A stretch of 64,000 bases of DNA from JAWKTV01 sp041398905 (GTDB taxonomy: Bacteria > Planctomycetota > Planctomycetia > Planctomycetales > Planctomycetaceae). A model generated the notes under the pieces. The model worked only from the letters and a program-made list of their open reading frames with translations, ran no database searches and was not told the origin of the DNA. Positions 57,629 through 64,000 of this stretch are shown in pieces (the stretch's first letter is position 1; every line of letters begins with the position of its first letter). The position numbers were made by a program, and so were the translations under genes. Location of the stretch: assembly GCA_041398905.1 (NCBI GenBank), contig JAWKTV010000015.1:62001-126000 (forward strand), given 5' to 3'.

Positions 57629-58062
57629 CAGGGCGATGTTCCTGAGGGACGGAAGCCGGCAGGCGGCCGTCGCAGCGGGGGAGCAGGTTTCGAAGCGAAT
57701 CCGCACCAATCGAGAATATCGCAGACGCTGTGATTGCCGCTGCTGCGGTCGCTGGATGGCCGGGCGATACCCGCAGAATCCGCCGCAGCTTTGTCACCGA
57801 GGCACCCCGGCCGACCAGGGGAAGAACGTCGGCGGGTCGCATGCCGGGGCGCCCCGCCCAGCGGAAGCCCCCGACGTCGCTCGCATTCCCACCGGGGCTT
57901 CCTGCGAGCGCCCCGCCACGCGACCCGCCATGAACAAGCGTATCTCCCTGCACGCGATGCCCGGTCGCTCGCATTCCCGGCCGAAATCAGTCCAATGCTG
58001 GTCGAGTCTTCCATTTCTGCGGAATTCTCCGACACATTCGTGCGTCGGTTCGTCAATACCTT
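57629..58062. other. Divergent intergenic region before the ECF sigma factor
   Basis: About 430 bases, no gene supported. Its most striking content is the 99-nt nested palindrome listed separately. A promoter for the sigma factor should lie between 57930 and 58062, where the sequence is less GC-rich; I cannot name boxes. Confidence 0.5.
57831..57929. repeat. 99-nt nested palindrome (three stacked stems)
   Basis: GGCGGGTCGC (57831-57840) pairs with GCGACCCGCC (57920-57929); CGGGGCGC (57845-57852) with GCGCCCCG (57908-57915); GGAAGCCCC (57863-57871) with GGGGCTTCC (57894-57902). All three are perfect and nested. The inner arms and loop resemble the element at 3152-3192. It may be a REP/BIME-like repeat, a terminator-like structure or an RNA. 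It lies between divergent genes, so simple termination is unlikely. Confidence 0.65.
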
Positions 58063-58743
58063 GTGACCGACTTTGAACGACACCGGACGGCCAGGGCCGT
58101 GTCTGAACTTGAACCACCACCCGCTCTGACGGACGACGCGATTGCCAGCGGCCTCCGGCGGGGTGATCGCGAGGCGTGGACCGCGCTGTACGACCAGTAC
58201 AGCCCGCGGGTCTGGAGCTTCGTCGCCCGACTCGCGGGGCCAAGGCCCGAGTGCGTCGCGGACATCATGCAAGACACGTTCCTCGCCGCCGCTCGTTCCG
58301 CCCGCTCGTTCGATCCGTCGCGAGGCACCCTTTGGAGCTGGCTGGCCGGCATCGCCCACCATCAGTTTCAGCACAGCACACGCGGCGATCGGCGGTACTT
58401 GCGGAGCATGCAAGACACGCTGCGCGCCGCCGGTCAACCAGCGGCCGACAGACCGATTGAACAACTGTTGCAGGACGAACAGGCCGAGCAGGTGCGGCTC
58501 GTCCTCCGCGAACTGCCGGCCGACTACGCCATCCTCCTCACCGGCAAGTACATCGACGACCTCTCGCTCGCCGAGCTGCGGCAGCAGGTCGGCGGAACCC
58601 TGGAGGGCGTCCGGTCCCGTTTGGCCCGCGCCCGCCACACCTTCGAAGCACGGTTCGAACAACTGTCCGTCCACACCGTAAGCCACAATCCACAGGACAG
58701 TGCGCGTGCCATCGCCCGCGGTCCATCGATTGAACACGAATGA
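58063..58743 (+). CDS. ECF-type RNA polymerase sigma factor
   Basis: 226 residues from GTG 58063. Sigma region 2: DDAIASGLRRGDREAWTALY, VWSFVARLAGPRPECVADIM then QDTFLAAARSARSFDPSRG and TLWSWLAGIAHHQFQ. Region 4: LRELPADYAILLTGKYIDDL, LAELRQQVGGTLEGVRSRLA then RARHTFEARF. Region 3 is absent, typical of ECF. The C-terminal extension after region 4 is about 30 residues. Its stop overlaps the next start by ATGA, so expression is translationally coupled to the membrane protein downstream, which is the probable anti-sigma/sensor. Its target promoters are unknown. Confidence 0.9.
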   Translation: MTDFERHRTARAVSELEPPPALTDDAIASGLRRGDREAWTALYDQYSPRVWSFVARLAGPRPECVADIMQDTFLAAARSARSFDPSRGTLWSWLAGIAHHQFQHSTRGDRRYLRSMQDTLRAAGQPAADRPIEQLLQDEQAEQVRLVLRELPADYAILLTGKYIDDLSLAELRQQVGGTLEGVRSRLARARHTFEARFEQLSVHTVSHNPQDSARAIARGPSIEHE

Positions 58744-61700
58744 CTCCTGACGGCCCGAAACCACCGCCCGATGACGACGCCCTGCTGCGAAAGCAACTGG
58801 CATCGATCGCCGCTGCTGCGCCGCCTCCCGACGCTGTCACGCTTGCGAAATTGCGGGCGGCGTCGCTGGCGGAGTTCGATCAGGCAACCACACCGCCAGC
58901 GTCCACAGCACCGGCGCCCGCCGCGTCTCGCGCCCCTTCCGTTGAAATCCTCGGTCCAACTCCCCACTACCGTTCCACTGCAGGCTCTCTGATGAAAACG
59001 CTCGCACTCCTCGCATCCACTCTCGTCGCCGCACTCGGAACCTGGTTCGCCACCGGGCCGACGCCGGGACAAAACGGGCAGGCTCTGGGCGATGTCTTCG
59101 AGCGTCTCAACGAAGCCGATACGCTCTGGCTCAAAGTCACTCGCGACGGCGAGTCGGCCGACGTCTACGTCCGCCAGCCGGGCGAACTGCGGTGGGAGGA
59201 ACGATCGGGAGCCTACCGCATCGCGCGGGGCAGCCGCTTGTGGCAGATCACCCCGCCGCAAACAACTGATGACGCCGTCCCCGAAGTCTCCAGTGGAGAA
59301 CAGCGCTGGCTTTCTCCGAATGGACAGCTCGACCTGCTGGCGCTGCTGGATATCGAACCGATCGACCGCGAGCCGCTGCTTGCAGCTCAGCCGAGCGGCG
59401 CGGCGGAGTACGCGGGGCGCACCTGTCTGGTCTACCGTCGCAGTGTGACGACCGCCGCCGGTCGCCAGCGGATCGAGGTCTTCGTCGACCCCCAGGACGG
59501 CCGGCTGCTCGGACTGGCCGCACGCGATGCCGCCGCGCCGCGCAACGCGCCCCCCAAAGCGGAGCTGACGCTGCTCGCCATCAATGCCAACCTCGATGAT
59601 GCCAAGTTCCGCGTCCCTGTGAAGCTCGCGGAGGTCGACCACATCGGCAAGGTCACCGATCTGCAGGGGATCGTCGTCCTCCGCCCCGTCGGAGCCCGGC
59701 GGTGGACACCGCTCAGTCGCGAAACGCTGCTGCAACCGGGCGACTGGGTCCGCACCGACAAGCGGGGGGCCAACGCCGTCACCCTCGATCTCGTCTCGCG
59801 TCACTCACTGATCGTCGGACCGGGGTCGCTGCTGGAGGTGATCTCGGCCAACGAAGCCCGCCTGCACGGCGGTGTGGCGTACATTCAGCGGACGAAACAG
59901 AGCGACGGCGAGTTCATTTTCCGCGGCCGCGGCGACGACTCGATCACCGTCCCGCAAGGCAAACACCTCTACCAGTTGGATCGGTCCGAAAAGCTCGCCG
60001 CCGTCAAAGGGAAGCCGAGCTGGCTCGAGGGTTACCTCGGCCTGTCAGCCGAGGACTCGATTGGATCGCTGATCGTCAACATCGACGGTCGCGATGAACC
60101 TCTGACCGTCGGCGAACATCTCGTGACCGTCGAGATCCGCGACCAGATCGCGCGGACGACCATCGAGGAGACGTTCGTCAACCACACGAACTCCCGCATG
60201 GAAGGCACCTTCCACTTCCCCCTCCCGCAGGACGCCTCCATCAGCGGCTTTGGCATGTGGATCGGAGACGAACTCGTCGAGGCCGACATCGTCGAGAAGC
60301 AGCGGGCCCGTGAAATCTACGAAACCATCCTCCGCGAGAAACGGGACCCCGGTCTGCTGGAATGGACCGGCGGCAACATCTTCAAGGCCCGCGTCTTCCC
60401 CATCGAGGCCCACTCCGAGAAGCGGATCAAGATCGTCTACACGCAGGTCCTCCCGCTCCGCGGCAACCGCTTCCGCTACAGCTACGGCCTCCGCAGCGAA
60501 ATGCTGGCGACCCATCCATTGCGGGAATTGAACATCAAGGTCTTCGTCAACTCGGCCGTACCGCTCGCTCAGGTCGATTCCCCGACTCACACCTGCCGCG
60601 TCGAACAGACCGCCCACTCGGCCTCGCTCGAGTTCAACGCAGGAGTACACGCCCACCAAAGACTTCGAGGTGGTGTGTGAGGTCGGACAGCGCGAGAACG
60701 ACGTCATCGTCATCCCGCACCGCCGTGGCGAGGACGGCTACTTCCTGATGCAGCTCATGCCGCCCGGCGGGCAGGGAGACTGGCAGCGGGAACTCATCGC
60801 CGATGGTGAACCTCTGGAGCTGCTGCTGCTCTGCGACACCTCCGGCTCAATGGACCAGACGATGCGCGAGACGCAGGCGCAGTTTGTCGCGTCGCTGCTG
60901 CAGTCGCTGGGCGAACGCGACCGCTTCAACCTCGCCGCCTGCGATGTCGATACCGTCTGGAGTTTCGACAACTTCGTGACCGCGAACGAAGCGAACGAGT
61001 CGCAGGCCCGCGACTTCCTCGCGAACCGCATCTCGCTCGGCTGGACGAATCTCGACCAGGCCTTCGACGCCGTCATGGCGAAAGCGACCGACAAGACGCA
61101 GGTGATCTACATCGGCGACGGCATCGTCGCCACATCCGCCTGCGACCCCGTCGACTTCGTCGCCCGGCTCAAACAACGTATCGAGTCGCGCGTCGCGAAA
61201 CCCGATGCCCCCGCCGACGCCCAGCTCCCCGCCTTCCACTCCATCAGCGTCGGCTCGACCTACGAGTCGGTCGTGCTCAAGGGGATCGCCGCCATTGGCG
61301 GCGGCTCGATGCGGCAAATCAGCGGCGAAGTCACACCGCAACAAACGGCCCTCGAATTGCTGAGCGAGATCACTCAGCCCGGATTGCGCGACGTGCAGGT
61401 CGAGTTCCGCGGCGTACAAGTCGCGGCGGTTTACCCGGAGACGCTCCCCAACATCGCCGCCGGGACGCAGCAGATTCTCGTCGGCCGCTATCTCCCGCAG
61501 GGACAGGACCAGCGGGGCGAAGTCGTCGTCACCGCCACGAAGAACGGCGAGCCGGTGAAGTATGTCGCCCGCATCGAACTCGCCGAGGCCGACGCGGGCA
61601 ACTCATTCATCCCACGGCTGTGGGCCCGCGCGCATCTCGACAGCCTGCTGCAGCAAGGCAGCAGCCAGCGCATTCAGGAAGAGATCATCGGGCTGTCGGA

Positions 61701-64000
61701 GGAGTTCCATATCATCACTCCGTACACATCCCTGCTGGTGCTCGAAAGCGACGCCGACCGCGAGCGGTTCGGGGTACAACGACGGTTTGAGATGCGGGAC
61801 GGCGAACGCTTCTTCGCCGAAGGCCGCGACAACGCCAACTACGAACTCCAGCAACAGCAGATGCGGCAGGCCGGCAACTGGCGCATGGACTGCGTCGGCA
61901 GATTCTGGCGCAGTTGGTCAGCCTCGGCCGAGACGCGACCGCATTCGAACTGGCGCAGCAGTGGGAGGACGAGTTCGAGGCGGCGGCAGCCACTGGGGCT
62001 ACGGCGGTGGTGGATCAAGCGGCGGTATGGGAGGACTCGGCGGCGGGGGAGGAGCGGATCCGGGCCTGTACTTCAACGGCGCCGTCGATCGGCGTATCAG
62101 AGGCCGCCAACTGTTTGGATTCAACGGCCGCGGCGATGAGCTAGAGCGACTCCCCGAGATGCTTAAGGAACTCGGCGAAGCCCGTTACGGCACTGAAAGC
62201 TGGGACGTCTCAGACTTCGTCGACGGCCTGCCCGAATCGAAGTCGGAATGGGGCGACATGGACATCGATGGTCTGCTGCCGACCGAGACCAGCTCTCCCT
62301 TCGGACTTGTCGACGAAAAGCGCGCAGCCTGGGCCGGTGACGAACTGAGCGCCCTCGGTTTGCAGGACTTCGAGTCGCTTGGCAACCTGGAGGCGGACCT
62401 CGCCGAAGACGCCCCGTTCGATGGTACGTTTGAACTCGCGAAGCGATCGCAATCACTGCGGGGCGCGGAGGCGAGCGTCAGCTCGCAGGCCATCGCCGGC
62501 AAGCCAGGCAATGGACCAGTGGCGGCCTTCGGTGGTGCCCGCTTCTCACGGGCCGATTCCTTCGGCCGTGGTATCCGGCGCCAAGGACAAGCTGCAGGTC
62601 GGTGGTGAATGGTTCCAGACCACTGGCTCCTACGGTACACCGCCGACACCATTCGCGGCCTCTTCCCCTGGCTCCCCACCGCCGACGAAACGTCGACTCC
62701 CGACCCCAAACGGCCGCTGCCCGCGGCGTCGCCGACCACTGGGACGAGAACGCCATCGAGCTGGCTCAGTCGCTCGACCGGACACCGGCACTCCGCGCAA
62801 TGCCGGGTGCGATCCGTCTGGACCGCACGACCGAGCAGTGGAGCCGCGGCTGGAATCGACTCGTTCCCGCCTCAACGCGGACGGAACTCTGGTCCCCTGG
62901 CCAGTGGCTGACCCGCGATTTCGGTCAAGGTGTCCAACCGATCCTGAACTTCTGCGGCGAGAACCGGGGCGTCTACAGCGAAGCCCTGCTGCTCGGCCGT
63001 GTCCGCAAGGCGACTGACGCCGACCGGCAGTCGATCCCATTGGGTGTCAGCGACCAGTCGCTGCAGCCGCTCTACTTCACGTACTGGAACTATCAGGCGA
63101 CATCGAAGGCACTGGGGGCTGACCGGGCCGAGCTGACACTCCGGTTGGTCGACAACCCGGAGTACGGCGTGACGCTGACGATCGACACCAGCCGGCATGT
63201 CGTCCTGTCGATGAAGCACTTCGATGCCGACACGACCACGCAGACGACCGAATTCTCCGAGTTCGTGGAAGCCGCCGGGTCATGGTGGGCGACGAAGATC
63301 GTCACGACGAATGCGAACACCGATCATCCGTCGACCGTCGTGACGCAGGAGGTGCGGGTGCTAGTGGCCGACGAAGTTGATGCGGCCTTCACGACCGAAC
63401 TCGCCCGCCGGCAACACGCACTGCTGCTCCCGACCGAACTGCCGGCCGTGGACGCCGCCAAACTCGCGCGGAAGAACGGCTCCGCGACTCTCGTCGATCG
63501 CTTCCTGCTGCTGCTCCATCACTCGACGACCCAGAACTGGGAGCCGGTCTATGAGGAGCTGCGATCGATTGAAGCCCTCGCCGCGGAGAAGCCCGGAGCG
63601 TGGTGGCTCCGCGTGCTCGTGCATCAGGTCGCCGGTCGACGCGAAGACCAACGGCAGTTGATCGAAGAGCGGCTGACGGCCATCGCCCCAGCGAACGCGG
63701 CCGATCGCGACCAGCTCGGCCCAGCCATCCCCGGCAGCGACCTCTATCTCACCGACTACCTGCTCAGCCTCGCCTACAACATCACCGACTGGAACGAGTA
63801 CGGCCGACTGGTCGTTGCGGCAAAGCCGATCTATGAACGACAGGCCGATCGCGACATCGCGCTGCTGGACTGGAAAGAGAAGCAACTGAGCGTTGACAGC
63901 TCGCTCGGGAATCAGCCGCAGGCGCTGGCGATGTCGCTGGAGATCGCCCGCATGGTGCCGCACGACGTCAACAGGCAGATCAACTACGCCCAAAGGCTCG
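58740..64000 (+). CDS. Giant anti-sigma-like FecR-VIT-vWA membrane protein (runs off the window; frameshifted)
   Basis: More than 1,750 residues, C-terminus not in the window. Residues 1-80 are cytoplasmic-type, starting MTPDGPKPPPDDDALLRKQL; a single membrane helix follows (MKTLALLASTLVAALGTWFA). Next comes an extracytoplasmic FecR-like domain (HIGKVTDLQGIVVLRPVGAR; PGDWVRTDKRGANAVTLDLV), a VIT domain (TTIEETFVNHTNSRMEGTFH; EKQRAREIYETILREKRDPG) and a vWA domain with intact MIDAS start LLLLCDTSGSMDQT. Then a Gly-rich linker (GGGGSSGGMGGLGGGGG) and a long C-terminal region including IELAQSLDRTPALRAMPGAI. Frame changes: 60640, 61890, 61980, and about three in 62560-62740; open thereafter to the edge. 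Start overlaps the sigma gene. Confidence 0.85.

Overview
The window looks like chromosome of a member of the Planctomycetota, probably class Planctomycetia. DNA is GC-rich. It carries several families concentrated in that phylum: a DUF1559 prepilin-like protein, two large cytochrome-c-like DUF1549/DUF1553 proteins, DUF1573 proteins, three secreted proteins with squalene-cyclase-type repeats, an ECF sigma factor coupled to a giant membrane protein, and a methenyl-H4MPT cyclohydrolase. No rRNA, tRNA, insertion sequence, prophage or CRISPR array was seen.

Layout. 1-6 kb: the end of an HTH/acidic-repeat membrane protein (cut by the window edge), a Cys/Gly-rich lipoprotein and two exported alpha/alpha-toroid proteins. 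6.4-16.5 kb: ordinary metabolism and transport (cation/proton antiporter, thymidylate kinase, STAS protein, MtaB, metallo-hydrolase, M42 peptidase, sodium:solute symporter, CoA-disulfide reductase-rhodanese). 16.7-22 kb: secreted NHL propeller, glycoside-hydrolase-like protein and sialidase. 22-26.3 kb: CdsA-like enzyme, ABC-2 permease, DUF1559 protein and its small lipoprotein. 26.5-34.3 kb: a roughly 2,200-residue Ala/Gln-rich coiled-coil protein and a third toroid protein. 34.4-44 kb: two DUF1549/DUF1553 proteins flanking PhoH, a secreted hypothetical and a MEKHLA protein. 44.4-55.1 kb: a cleanly readable housekeeping block (DUF1573, birA, rbsD/fucU, pfk, hisI, tpiA, secG, yicC, cysK, pheT). 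55.2-64 kb: rhodanese, mch, a second DUF1573 protein, and an ECF sigma factor overlapping by ATGA a FecR-VIT-vWA protein that runs off the end.

Data quality matters. About 15 genes can only be read by changing frame, usually where one G or C has been lost from a short G/C run, and family motifs continue straight across the joins. This pattern fits consensus sequencing error better than gene decay. I therefore give whole-gene spans and state the frame changes. The 34.5-40.9 kb stretch is worst; 44.4-55.1 kb is essentially clean.

The candidates most worth following as little-described biology are the sigma/FecR-VIT-vWA pair with a 99-nt nested palindrome upstream, the membrane-tethered HTH protein with SDSDV/DSGI repeats, and the giant Ala/Gln coiled-coil protein with its toroid partner.
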